NCBI RefSeq assembly: GCF_005860775.1
Contig: NZ_VCHQ01000011.1
Coordinates: forward strand, 1-64,000
Reading direction: 5' to 3'
From: Klebsiella indica
GTDB lineage: Bacteria > Pseudomonadota > Gammaproteobacteria > Enterobacterales > Enterobacteriaceae
Length of the DNA stretch: 64,000 nt
In this document: positions 56,182-64,000 of the stretch, in pieces
Layout of the letters: every line of letters begins with the position of its first letter
Numbering within the stretch: position 1 is the stretch's first letter
Program-made: the position numbers and the translations under genes
Notes under the pieces: generated by a model
The model's input: the letters and a program-made list of their open reading frames with translations, nothing else
Database searches by the model: none
Told to the model about the DNA's origin: nothing

Positions 56182-58326
56182 TTAACGTCGTTTGCGACGC
56201 GTCTGTTTTGCTTTAGTTTTTACTATAACTTCAGGGACGTCAGGCTGCTCTATCGGAAATACAGGTAATGCATTCAATAAACGCTTACCGTAGTTTTTGC
56301 TCAGCAGACGTTTGTCATAAATCACCACTTCACCCCAGCAGCTATGGCTACGGATCAGGCGACCAACCTGCTGAATAAGATTGAACGATGCGCTGGGGAG
56401 ACTCTGGACGTCGAACGGATAGCGGTTGAGGCTTTTAAGCCATTCGCCTTCGGTTATCACCACCGGGCTGTCTATCGGCGGAAAAGCGATTTTATGGATA
56501 TGCACCTGACTTAACAGCTCGCCTTTTAAATCCAGACCTTCGGCAAAGGATTGCAGGCCAACCAGTATGCTGCGCTCCCCCGCAGCAACACGCTTACGGT
56601 GCAGTTCGACCAGCCGGTAGCGCGGCTTATCGCCCTGAACCAGCAGCAGCAGGCGCAGGTCAGTCACCTGTTCGAGAAATCGTTGCATCGCTCTCCCGCT
56701 GGCAAATAGCACCAGCATACCGAGATGCTTTCTGCTCTCGACCTGCTGCCGAAAATAAGCCGCCATCTCCGCAATATGCTGCTCTTCATGCTCAATAAGC
56801 GGCTCGTAATGCATTTTAGGGATGACGATTTTGCCCTGTTCGACGTGGTTAAAAGGCGAATCCAGCGCCACAAAACGGTCCCCGGCCTGCTCTTTGAGCC
56901 CGCTCATCTCCTGCAGACGAGAAAAGCTATTCAGCGAACGTAGCGTGGCTGAAGTCACGACGATATGCGGCACGCTGCGCCAGAGCAGCTTTTCCAGCTG
57001 ATCGCTGACGCGGATCCCCACGCAGTGGAACCACAGATGTATCTGCCCGTCTCGCAGATCGCGGGTGGCCCATTTGGTCACCGGCGCGCCGGAAGAGTGT
57101 GCCAGCGATGCCAGCCGCCACAGTTTGCTTTGGCTTTCCAGCATCCCCAACGCGCGATTCATCTGTAACAGAACCCGGTGCAGGCGCACCACGTCATGGC
57201 TGCCGGTTTTATCCGCAAGATCGTTGAGGAACAGTTCCGCCAGGCCACGCAGCATTTCTGTCAGTTTGACCAGCCGCTGGCAAATCTCCATCACTTCCTG
57301 AGGCAGTTCCCCCATCGGGAAGCGGTGTTCTGCCGCCTGCCCGGCAGGCATATACAGATTAAGAATATTATTCAGGGAGGAGATATGCTCAAACAACTCT
57401 TCGCAATGTGCGTTCAGACGTTCTGGATTCGCCAGCGGCGGCGTGGTTTTAGGGCGAAACTGTTCCATGCAGGTGGCGACCAGCTTAGTAAACAGATCCA
57501 GTTGCAGGCGATACCACGGCGCGGTAATTTCCGCGCTCATCTCCAGCGCGTCGCGGGCGACGTCCGGCAAATGATGGCCTTCATCAAGCACCAGCAGTAA
57601 ATGCTTCGGCTCCGGCAGCACCGCTTCGCTCTCCATCGCCGCCATCACCAGCGCGTGGTTCGCCACCACCACTTCCGCCTCCTGAATTTCCCGCCGGGCG
57701 ACGAAGAACGGGCATTCCCGGTAATAGTAGCAGTTACGGTTCAGGCAACTGGCTTTATCGGTGCTCAGACGGCTCCATAAAGAATCATCAATATTTTTAT
57801 CGCTATGATCGCGCAGGCCGTCCCATTTATAGCTATCGAGATCGGTTTTCAGGGTCGCGCACAGCTGCTGTTCCGCCTGGTTATTGGGGGTCAGTTCGTC
57901 ATCCAGAAAGGCGAGCAAATCCTGCTGCGTCGGCTCACTGCTGGCCAGCGCGGCCAGATTACGCGGGCAGACATAGCGGCCGCGGCCAAAAGCGGCGGTA
58001 AAGCGCAGGTCGGGGATAATTTTGCGCAGCAGCGGCAGATCTTTACTGTAGATTTGATCCTGTAGCGCAACGTTGGCGGTGCTGACCACCAGCGTTTTTT
58101 GATCTTCACGGGCAATGGCGATGCCGGGAATCAGGTATGACAAGGTTTTGCCGACGCCGGTCGGCGCTTCAATCGCCAGGTGCCGCCCCTCTTCCCCGGC
58201 GAGCGTCTTCGCCACATCGGCGATCATCTGCCTCTGCGGCGGACGGGGGATAAAGTCCGGAATCTGTTCCTGAAGCGCCTTATACCAGGCGGCAATTTGC
58301 GCTTTTAGCGCAGTGGTCAAAGCCAT
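56182..58326 (-). CDS. dinG: ATP-dependent helicase DinG
   Basis: This 714-residue XPD-like iron-sulfur DNA helicase (5'-3') acts on D-loops, R-loops and G-quadruplexes. Motifs include EAPTGVGKTLSYL (Walker A), the cluster cysteines in CLNRNCYYYRECPF plus an upstream cysteine near residue 120, LDEGHHLPD (DEAH-like), and QQVGRLIRS (motif VI). It has a lysine/arginine-rich tail. E. coli DinG has 716 residues. A LexA-type box lies 14-33 bp upstream, so the gene is SOS-regulated. Confidence 0.96.
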   Translation of the reverse strand: MALTTALKAQIAAWYKALQEQIPDFIPRPPQRQMIADVAKTLAGEEGRHLAIEAPTGVGKTLSYLIPGIAIAREDQKTLVVSTANVALQDQIYSKDLPLLRKIIPDLRFTAAFGRGRYVCPRNLAALASSEPTQQDLLAFLDDELTPNNQAEQQLCATLKTDLDSYKWDGLRDHSDKNIDDSLWSRLSTDKASCLNRNCYYYRECPFFVARREIQEAEVVVANHALVMAAMESEAVLPEPKHLLLVLDEGHHLPDVARDALEMSAEITAPWYRLQLDLFTKLVATCMEQFRPKTTPPLANPERLNAHCEELFEHISSLNNILNLYMPAGQAAEHRFPMGELPQEVMEICQRLVKLTEMLRGLAELFLNDLADKTGSHDVVRLHRVLLQMNRALGMLESQSKLWRLASLAHSSGAPVTKWATRDLRDGQIHLWFHCVGIRVSDQLEKLLWRSVPHIVVTSATLRSLNSFSRLQEMSGLKEQAGDRFVALDSPFNHVEQGKIVIPKMHYEPLIEHEEQHIAEMAAYFRQQVESRKHLGMLVLFASGRAMQRFLEQVTDLRLLLLVQGDKPRYRLVELHRKRVAAGERSILVGLQSFAEGLDLKGELLSQVHIHKIAFPPIDSPVVITEGEWLKSLNRYPFDVQSLPSASFNLIQQVGRLIRSHSCWGEVVIYDKRLLSKNYGKRLLNALPVFPIEQPDVPEVIVKTKAKQTRRKRR

Positions 58327-58339
58327 GAGAAAACCCGAA

Positions 58340-58359
58340 TACTGTATAAACAGCCACTA
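58340..58359 (-). promoter_or_regulatory. LexA (SOS) box of dinG
   Basis: TACTGTATAAACAGCCACTA on the plus strand has a perfect left half (TACTGTATA) and a weaker right half, the same pattern as the E. coli dinG box as I recall it (TATTGGCTGTTTATACAGTA on the coding strand). Confidence 0.75.
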
Positions 58360-58449
58360 TTGTGCCATTTTTTCGCTAACGGAAGGAATGTCTTTCTGAG
58401 GAAACTGGAATTACGATCGAGCGTAGACATGCGAGAAGAACAGAACGTT

Positions 58450-58471
58450 CCGGGCAAGATCCCTTGCCCGG
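58450..58471. terminator. hairpin between rhlE and dinG
   Basis: CCGGGCAAG (58450-58458) and CTTGCCCGG (58463-58471) form a perfect 9-bp stem with a 4-base loop. Neither side has a T-run, so it may only slow transcription or protect the rhlE 3' end. Confidence 0.5.
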
Positions 58472-58535
58472 ATAATCAAACCTGTAACGCTGACCGCGGA
58501 ACCGCCGCGATAGCCACAGGAATGCGCTAATATCG

Positions 58536-59870
58536 CTACTCAGCAGCGCCAGGTTTGCGCGGGCGGCGGCGACGCGGCGGTCTACCGTCCTGGGTACGCG
58601 CTTTTGGCGCTTCGCCATCGTTCCGGCGCAGCGCGGACTGCTGAACGCGCCCCTGACCACCACGCCCTTGACCTCCGCGACCGCCGCCGCGCTGCTGGCG
58701 ACCGTTCTGAATCGGCTCAGCCTTGATCGACGGGTCCGGCTCATAGCCAGCAAGGGCGATGCGCGGGATCTCTTTTTTCAGCAAACGTTCGATATCCCGC
58801 AGCAGTTTATGTTCATCTACGCAGACCAGCGACAGCGCTTCGCCGGTTGCCGCAGCGCGACCGGTACGACCAATGCGGTGCACATAATCTTCCGGAACGT
58901 TTGGCAGCTCGTAGTTCACGACATGCGGGAGTTCTTCAATATCCAGGCCACGCGCGGCGATATCGGTCGCCACCAGCACACGAATACCGCCGGATTTAAA
59001 GTCAGCCAGGGCGCGGGTTCGCGCGCCCTGGCTCTTGTTACCGTGAATAGCGGCGCTACGGATGCCATCTTTATTAAGCTGTTCCGCCAGATGGTTCGCG
59101 CCGTGCTTGGTACGGGTAAAGACCAGAACCTGCTGCCAGTTGCCTTCACCTATCATCTGCGACAACAGCTCACGCTTGCGCTTTTTATCGACGAAATGCA
59201 CCCGTTGACTAACCTGCTCGGACGCGGTGTTGCGGCGAGCCACTTCAATTTCCAGCGGGTTATGCAGCAGTTTCTCCGCCAGCGATTTAATGTCGTCGGA
59301 GAAAGTTGCCGAGAACAGCAGATTCTGGCGTTTCGCCGGCAGTTTCGCCAGTACGCGACGAATATCGTGGATAAAGCCCATATCCAGCATTCGGTCAGCC
59401 TCATCCAGCACCAGCACTTCAACCTTATCCAGATTGACGGCATTTTGATGCTCAAGATCCAGCAGACGACCCGGCGTCGCCACCAGAATATCAACGCCGC
59501 CGCGCAGCTTCATCATTTGCGGGTTAATGCTGACGCCGCCGAAAACCACCAGAGAACGCACGTTGAGATATTTGCTGTAATCCCGCACGTTCTCACCAAT
59601 CTGGGCCGCCAGTTCACGTGTTGGGGTCAGAATCAGGGCGCGCACCGGGCGGCGGCCTTTAGCATGCGGTTCTTTCTGGATCAGATGCTGAAGCAGCGGC
59701 AGCGTAAAGCCCGCCGTTTTACCGGTGCCGGTCTGGGCGCTGGCCATCAGATCGCGCCCCTGTAATACCGCAGGAATCGCCTGCTGCTGAATGGGGGTTG
59801 GCTCAACGTAGCCCTGTTCAGCGACTGCGCGCAGGATTTCAGGATTCAGGCCAAGGGAATCAAAAGACAT
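58536..59870 (-). CDS. rhlE: DEAD-box RNA helicase RhlE
   Basis: This 444-residue cytosolic helicase takes part in ribosome assembly and RNA decay. Motifs in order: Q-motif ([10 protein letters not shown]), [37 protein letters not shown] and [10 protein letters not shown] glycine/arginine-rich basic tail (about residues 385-444) binds RNA. E. coli RhlE has 454 residues, the difference being in this repetitive tail. It is divergent from cecR, with the CecR palindrome in the gap. Confidence 0.96.
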   Translation of the reverse strand: MSFDSLGLNPEILRAVAEQGYVEPTPIQQQAIPAVLQGRDLMASAQTGTGKTAGFTLPLLQHLIQKEPHAKGRRPVRALILTPTRELAAQIGENVRDYSKYLNVRSLVVFGGVSINPQMMKLRGGVDILVATPGRLLDLEHQNAVNLDKVEVLVLDEADRMLDMGFIHDIRRVLAKLPAKRQNLLFSATFSDDIKSLAEKLLHNPLEIEVARRNTASEQVSQRVHFVDKKRKRELLSQMIGEGNWQQVLVFTRTKHGANHLAEQLNKDGIRSAAIHGNKSQGARTRALADFKSGGIRVLVATDIAARGLDIEELPHVVNYELPNVPEDYVHRIGRTGRAAATGEALSLVCVDEHKLLRDIERLLKKEIPRIALAGYEPDPSIKAEPIQNGRQQRGGGRGGQGRGGQGRVQQSALRRNDGEAPKARTQDGRPPRRRRPRKPGAAE

Positions 59871-60094
59871 AACAACTCCGAACCGCCCCGGCCCGTCACA
59901 GGCGTAGTTTTCAGGGAGATTATTGCGAAAGAGATGGCAAAAACCACAATGCCATGAAGGGGCGCATTCTAGCAGAATTTGTGACGGACCGCATAAAATA
60001 TCCCACTGGCTTTTATCTGCAAAATAATGCTCGTCTGTTCTGCGACGAATTCAGTCGGGCAGAGGCTGGACAAGGTTACGGATTGGTCATATTC

Positions 60095-60114
60095 TTAATC
60101 AATCGATTGATTAA
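60095..60114. promoter_or_regulatory. CecR operator palindrome
   Basis: TTAATCAATCGATTGATTAA is a perfect 20-bp palindrome lying 14 bp before cecR and 225 bp before rhlE. TetR-family CecR (YbiH) controls both its own ybhGFSR operon and rhlE in E. coli. Confidence 0.85.
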
Positions 60115-60127
60115 TTTTTTCAGCACA

Positions 60128-60805
60128 ATGACTTCGACCACCATAACCAGTAAAGGCGAACAGGCGAAGAGCCAGCTTATCGCAGCCGCGCTTGCCCAGT
60201 TCGGCGAATACGGCCTGCATGCCACAACCCGCGATATCGCCGCCCTGGCCGGGCAAAATATCGCCGCGATCACCTACTATTTTGGTTCCAAGGACGATCT
60301 CTACCTCGCCTGTGCCCAGTGGATTGCCGATTTTATTGAGCGAAATTTCCGCCCTCATCGCCAGTCGGCAGAGGAACTTCTCGCGCAACCTTCGCCGGAT
60401 AAAGCCGCCATTCGCACCCTGATTCTGCACGCCTGCCAAAATATGATCTTGCTGCTGACCCAGGATAATACGGTGAATTTAAGCAAATTTATCTCCCGCG
60501 AACAGTTGTCGCCGACCCCGGCCTACCAGCTTATCCACGATCAGGTAATCGCCCCGCTACACTGCTATCTGACCCGTTTAATCGCCGCGTTCACCGGCCT
60601 TGACGCTAACAGCACACAACTGATTCTTCACACCCACGCGCTACTGGGGGAGGTTCTCGCCTTTCGTCTTGGTCGGGAAACGGTTCTGCGTCGCACCGGT
60701 TGGGTGGAGTTCGATCGAGAAAAAACTGAGCAAATTTTTGAGGTTATCGCTTGCCACATTGATTTCGTTCTACAGGGATTAGCGCAAAGGAGTCTGAAGT
60801 CATGA
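60128..60805 (+). CDS. cecR: TetR-family regulator CecR (YbiH)
   Basis: This 225-residue repressor senses antibiotics (cefoperazone and chloramphenicol response in E. coli). Its N-terminal HTH is [26 protein letters not shown]; a CecR-specific C-terminal domain follows. The start is ATG at 60128; the open frame runs back to 59954 through the operator palindrome, so the longer form is wrong. The ribosome site is poor. Its TGA overlaps the ybhG start (ATGA). Confidence 0.94.
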   Translation: MTSTTITSKGEQAKSQLIAAALAQFGEYGLHATTRDIAALAGQNIAAITYYFGSKDDLYLACAQWIADFIERNFRPHRQSAEELLAQPSPDKAAIRTLILHACQNMILLLTQDNTVNLSKFISREQLSPTPAYQLIHDQVIAPLHCYLTRLIAAFTGLDANSTQLILHTHALLGEVLAFRLGRETVLRRTGWVEFDREKTEQIFEVIACHIDFVLQGLAQRSLKS

Positions 60806-61791
60806 AAAAACCCCTCATCATCGTTCTGCTGCTGCTCCTTCTGGCCGCTGTGATTGGCGGTAGCTGGTGGTATCAGAGCCGTCAGCCAAAAGAGCTCACG
60901 CTATATGGCAACGTTGATATTCGTACCGTCAATCTGAGCTTCCGCGTGGGCGGGCGGCTGGCGTCGCTGAACGTTGATGAAGGCGATACGATAAAGGCCG
61001 GACAAACGCTGGGCGAGCTGGATCGCGCCCCTTATGAAAACGCGCTGCAACAGGCGCAGGCCAATGTTTCTACTGCGCAGGCGCAGTATGATCTGATGAT
61101 GGCGGGATACCGTTCAGAAGAGATTGCTCAGGTTGCCGCCGCGGTCAATCAGGCGCAGGCGGCGTATGATTACGCACAGAACTTTTACCAGCGCCAGTCC
61201 GGGCTGCGTAAAAGCAGCGCCATCTCCGCTAACGATCTGGAAAATGCCCGTTCCTCACGCGATCAGGCCCTGGCCACGCTGAAATCAGCCCAGGATAAAC
61301 TGCGCCAGTACCGGACCGGTAACCGCCCGCAAGAAATCGCTCAGGCCAAAGCCAGTCTTGAGCAGACGCTGGCCGCGCTGGCGCAGGCGAAACTCGACCT
61401 GCACGATACCATCCTGACCTCCCCTTCCGATGGAACGCTGATGACCCGCGCCGTCGAACCGGGCAGCATGCTCAGCGCAGGCGGCACAGTGCTGACGTTA
61501 TCGTTAACCCATCCTGTTTGGGTACGCGCTTACATTGATGAAAAAAACCTCGGTCAGGCCCGACCGGGGCGCGAGGTCCTGCTCTATACCGACAGCCGGC
61601 CAAATAAACCTTACCGTGGGAAAATCGGCTTCGTCTCTCCCAGCGCGGAATTTACGCCAAAAACGGTGGAGACGCCCGATCTGCGCACCGATCTGGTTTA
61701 TCGCCTGCGGATCGTGGTGACTGATGCTGATGATGCGCTACGTCAGGGAATGCCGGTCACCATCACCTTCAGTAACGGAAGCGGACAATGA
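60802..61791 (+). CDS. ybhG: membrane-fusion (HlyD/MFP) protein YbhG
   Basis: This 329-residue periplasmic adaptor links the YbhFSR ABC exporter to an outer-membrane channel. An uncleaved or signal-anchor N-terminus ([20 protein letters not shown]) precedes a lipoyl half-motif ([18 protein letters not shown]), a long alanine/glutamine-rich coiled coil (residues about 75-205), the second lipoyl half and beta-barrel ([15 protein letters not shown]). E. coli YbhG has about 331 residues. It overlaps cecR and ybhF by 4 bp each. Confidence 0.94.
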   Translation: MKKPLIIVLLLLLLAAVIGGSWWYQSRQPKELTLYGNVDIRTVNLSFRVGGRLASLNVDEGDTIKAGQTLGELDRAPYENALQQAQANVSTAQAQYDLMMAGYRSEEIAQVAAAVNQAQAAYDYAQNFYQRQSGLRKSSAISANDLENARSSRDQALATLKSAQDKLRQYRTGNRPQEIAQAKASLEQTLAALAQAKLDLHDTILTSPSDGTLMTRAVEPGSMLSAGGTVLTLSLTHPVWVRAYIDEKNLGQARPGREVLLYTDSRPNKPYRGKIGFVSPSAEFTPKTVETPDLRTDLVYRLRIVVTDADDALRQGMPVTITFSNGSGQ

Positions 61792-63527
61792 ATGAGGATG
61801 TCATCACGCTGAGCGGATTGACCCGACGTTTTCCGGGAATGAATCGTCCGGCCGTTGCGCCGCTGGATTGTACCCTTCGTTCCGGCTATGTAACCGGCCT
61901 GGTCGGCCCCGACGGCGCCGGGAAAACAACGCTGATGCGCATGCTTGCCGGGCTGCTGAAGGCCGACGAAGGTCGCGCAAAAGTAATCGGTTTCGATCCT
62001 GTTGCCGACGATAGCGCCCTGCACGCGGTGCTTGGCTATATGCCGCAGAAATTTGGCCTGTATGAAGATCTGACGGTCATGGAAAACCTGATCCTCTACG
62101 CCGACCTGCGCAGCGTCACCGGCGCAGCACGGGAGAAGACCTTTGCCCGACTGCTGGAGTTTACCTCACTTGGTCCCTTTACCAGCCGACTGGCGGGCAA
62201 GCTTTCCGGCGGTATGAAGCAAAAACTCGGTCTGGCCTGTACCCTTGTCGGCGAACCTCAGGTGTTGCTGCTGGACGAACCCGGCGTCGGCGTCGATCCC
62301 ATCTCGCGTCGTGAATTGTGGCAAATGGTCCACGAACTGGCGGGCGACGGGATGCTGATCCTCTGGAGTACCTCCTATCTTGATGAGGCCGAACAGTGCC
62401 GTGACGTGCTGTTGATGAACGAAGGCCAGCTTCTTTACCAGGGCCCGCCAAAAGAGCTGACTCAGACGATGATGGGACGCAGTTTTTTAATCTCCAGCGC
62501 TGAGGAAAATAACCGCCGTCTGCTCCAGCGGACGCTGAAATTGCCGCAGGTGAGCGATGGCGTGATTCAGGGGAAATCGGTGCGCCTGATCCTCAAAAAA
62601 AATGCCAACATCCGCGACCTACAGAACGCCGCCGATATGCCAACGCTGGATGTGACCGAAACCGCTCCGCGCTTTGAAGACGCCTTTATTGACCTGCTCG
62701 GCGGTGCCAATACCGCTGAATCGCCGCTGGGGAAAATCATCCATACTGTTGAAGGCGCTCATGACGAGACGGTGATTGAAGCGCAGGCGCTGACGAAGAA
62801 ATTCGCTGATTTCGCCGCCACCGACCATGTCGATTTCCAGGTTAAGCGCGGCGAAATCTTCGGCCTCCTCGGCCCTAACGGCGCAGGCAAGTCCACCACC
62901 TTCAAAATGATGTGCGGACTGCTGGTGCCCACCTCCGGTAAAGCGCTGGTTCTGGGCATGGATCTCAAAGTCAGCTCCGGCAAGGCGCGCCAGCATCTCG
63001 GCTATATGGCGCAGAAATTCTCACTCTATGGCAATCTTACCGTCGAGCAAAATCTGCGCTTCTTCTCCGGCGTTTACGGCCTGCGCGGGCGCCTGCAGGA
63101 CGCAAAGATCGCCAGCATGAGCGAGGCTTTCGGCCTGAAAAGTATTGCCCGGCAGGCGGCCGATGACCTGCCGCTCGGTTATAAGCAGCGTCTGGCGCTG
63201 GCCTGTTCACTGATGCATGAGCCGGATATCCTGTTTCTTGATGAACCCACTTCCGGGGTCGATCCTCTCACCCGCCGCGAGTTCTGGCTGCATATCAACA
63301 GCATGGTGGATAAAGGCGTGACGGTAATGGTGACCACCCACTTTATGGATGAAGCGGAATATTGCGATCGCATCGGCCTGGTCTACCACGGCAAACTGAT
63401 CGCCAGCGGTACACCGGACGACCTGAAAGCCCAGGCGGCGGATGATCAACAGCCAGACCCGACGATGGAACAAGCCTTTATTACCCTCATCCACGACTGG
63501 GATAAGGAGAACGCTGGTGAGCGCTAA
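61788..63527 (+). CDS. ybhF: ABC exporter ATPase YbhF (two fused domains)
   Basis: This 579-residue cytosolic protein has two ABC domains: Walker [10 protein letters not shown] and GPNGAGKST, with signatures LSGGMKQK in the first and DLPLGYKQR in the second; the second has lost the canonical LSGG, as usual for this family. The Walker B motifs are [11 protein letters not shown] and [11 protein letters not shown]. It drives the YbhSR permeases, implicated in drug and sodium export. Length matches E. coli (578). Its end overlaps ybhS by 11 bp. Confidence 0.95.
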   Translation: MNEDVITLSGLTRRFPGMNRPAVAPLDCTLRSGYVTGLVGPDGAGKTTLMRMLAGLLKADEGRAKVIGFDPVADDSALHAVLGYMPQKFGLYEDLTVMENLILYADLRSVTGAAREKTFARLLEFTSLGPFTSRLAGKLSGGMKQKLGLACTLVGEPQVLLLDEPGVGVDPISRRELWQMVHELAGDGMLILWSTSYLDEAEQCRDVLLMNEGQLLYQGPPKELTQTMMGRSFLISSAEENNRRLLQRTLKLPQVSDGVIQGKSVRLILKKNANIRDLQNAADMPTLDVTETAPRFEDAFIDLLGGANTAESPLGKIIHTVEGAHDETVIEAQALTKKFADFAATDHVDFQVKRGEIFGLLGPNGAGKSTTFKMMCGLLVPTSGKALVLGMDLKVSSGKARQHLGYMAQKFSLYGNLTVEQNLRFFSGVYGLRGRLQDAKIASMSEAFGLKSIARQAADDLPLGYKQRLALACSLMHEPDILFLDEPTSGVDPLTRREFWLHINSMVDKGVTVMVTTHFMDEAEYCDRIGLVYHGKLIASGTPDDLKAQAADDQQPDPTMEQAFITLIHDWDKENAGER

Positions 63528-64000
63528 AATACTATCGTGGCGGCGCGTGCGCGCCTTGTGCGTCAAAGAGACCCGGCAGATAGTCCGCGACCCCAGCAGT
63601 TGGTTGATTGCGGTGGTGATCCCGCTGCTACTGCTGTTTATTTTTGGCTATGGTATTAATCTTGACTCCAGTAAGCTGCGGGTCGGCGTATTGCTGGAAC
63701 AGCAGAGTGAAGACGCGCTGGATTTCGTCCACGCCATGACCGGTTCACCCTACATTGACGCTACCATTAGCGACAACCGCCAGCAGTTAATGCAAATGAT
63801 GCAGGCCGGGCAAATCCGCGCGCTGGTGGTGGTGCCGGTAGATTTCGCGCAGAAGATGGCTCGCCCAGGGGATAGCGCGCCAATCCAGCTTATCACCGAT
63901 GGCAGCGAACCGAACACCGCGAATTTTGCCCAGAACTACGTCGAGGGTATCTGGCAAATCTGGCAGCAACAGCAAGCGGAAGATCGTGGTGAAACCTTCG
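63517..64000 (+). CDS. ybhS: ABC-2 permease YbhS (partial, runs off the window)
   Basis: The first 161 codons of the inner-membrane permease of the YbhGFSR exporter are present. The start is GTG at 63517 after AAGGAGA, giving [18 protein letters not shown], which aligns with E. coli YbhS ([18 protein letters not shown]). One membrane helix ([19 protein letters not shown]) and the start of the extracytoplasmic domain ([15 protein letters not shown]) are present. The gene is cut by the right edge. Confidence 0.92.
   Translation, partial: MSAKILSWRRVRALCVKETRQIVRDPSSWLIAVVIPLLLLFIFGYGINLDSSKLRVGVLLEQQSEDALDFVHAMTGSPYIDATISDNRQQLMQMMQAGQIRALVVVPVDFAQKMARPGDSAPIQLITDGSEPNTANFAQNYVEGIWQIWQQQQAEDRGETF

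Noticed and set aside
58668-59765. 365-codon open frame opposite rhlE
   Set aside because: Lies wholly antisense to a clear DEAD-box helicase; basic, His/Gln/Arg-rich composition typical of antisense shadows.

Overview
The window is chromosomal DNA from a member of the Enterobacteriaceae. The evidence is gene content and order: gstB, yliI, bssR, rimO, gsiDCBA-iaaA, moeAB, pflE/pflF, ybiV, ybiT, ldtB, ybiR-mntR, mntS, opgE, ompX, rhtA, dps, glnHPQ, ybiO, rlmF, fiu-ybiX-ybiI, ybiJ, ybiB, dinG, rhlE, cecR-ybhGFS. This is the Escherichia coli K-12 18-19 min region read in the opposite direction. Protein lengths match the E. coli proteins within a few residues. Several genes expected from K-12 order are absent at their usual places (yliE/yliF, fsaA, ybiU, mcbA), and blocks not found in K-12 are present. 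The genus cannot be fixed from the sequence alone; a plant-associated or environmental enterobacterium (Enterobacter/Lelliottia/Kosakonia/Citrobacter-like) would fit.

Layout. 0-0.7 kb: a non-coding stretch packed with perfect hairpins, then a partial ERIC arm. 0.7-4.6 kb: gstB, yliI, bssR, rimO. 4.8-11.2 kb: glutathione ABC importer and isoaspartyl peptidase operon (minus strand). 11.3-18.2 kb: an exact 127-bp ERIC repeat, moeA-moeB, an FNR-type site, a glycyl-radical activase and enzyme pair, ybiV. 18.2-29.1 kb: accessory block with a broken outer-membrane porin, a pectin acetylesterase, pectin methylesterase and family-2 pectate lyase in tandem, then a LacI regulator divergent from an ExuT-like transporter and a GH31 alpha-glucosidase. 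29.2-32.9 kb: ybiT, a tyrosine phosphatase, ldtB. 32.9-37.8 kb: second accessory block with a GntR/UTRA regulator, a lone PTS EIIC, a GH1 phospho-beta-glucosidase and an aldo-keto reductase. 37.9-64 kb: conserved core genes ending inside ybhS.

How the parts work together. The first accessory block supplies enzymes for stripping acetyl and methyl esters from pectin and cleaving the polygalacturonate backbone in or beyond the periplasm. The matching porin is frameshifted and truncated, while KdgR-like and CRP-like sites remain upstream. The second block is a self-contained beta-glucoside catabolic operon. Its GntR repressor probably binds a striking pair of identical palindromes 21 bp apart that overlap the promoter of the GH1 gene. 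The core part carries readable control sites: MntR box at mntS, Fur box at fiu, LexA box at dinG, CecR palindrome at rhlE/cecR, and a sigma-54 promoter at glnH.

Most unusual items: the hairpin array near the left end (150-431); four copies of an inverted repeat with a GAAT spacer around the pfl/ybiV/pectin loci; the double operator of the GH1 operon; an 8-codon leader peptide overlapping the opgE start; and four ERIC elements at different stages of decay.
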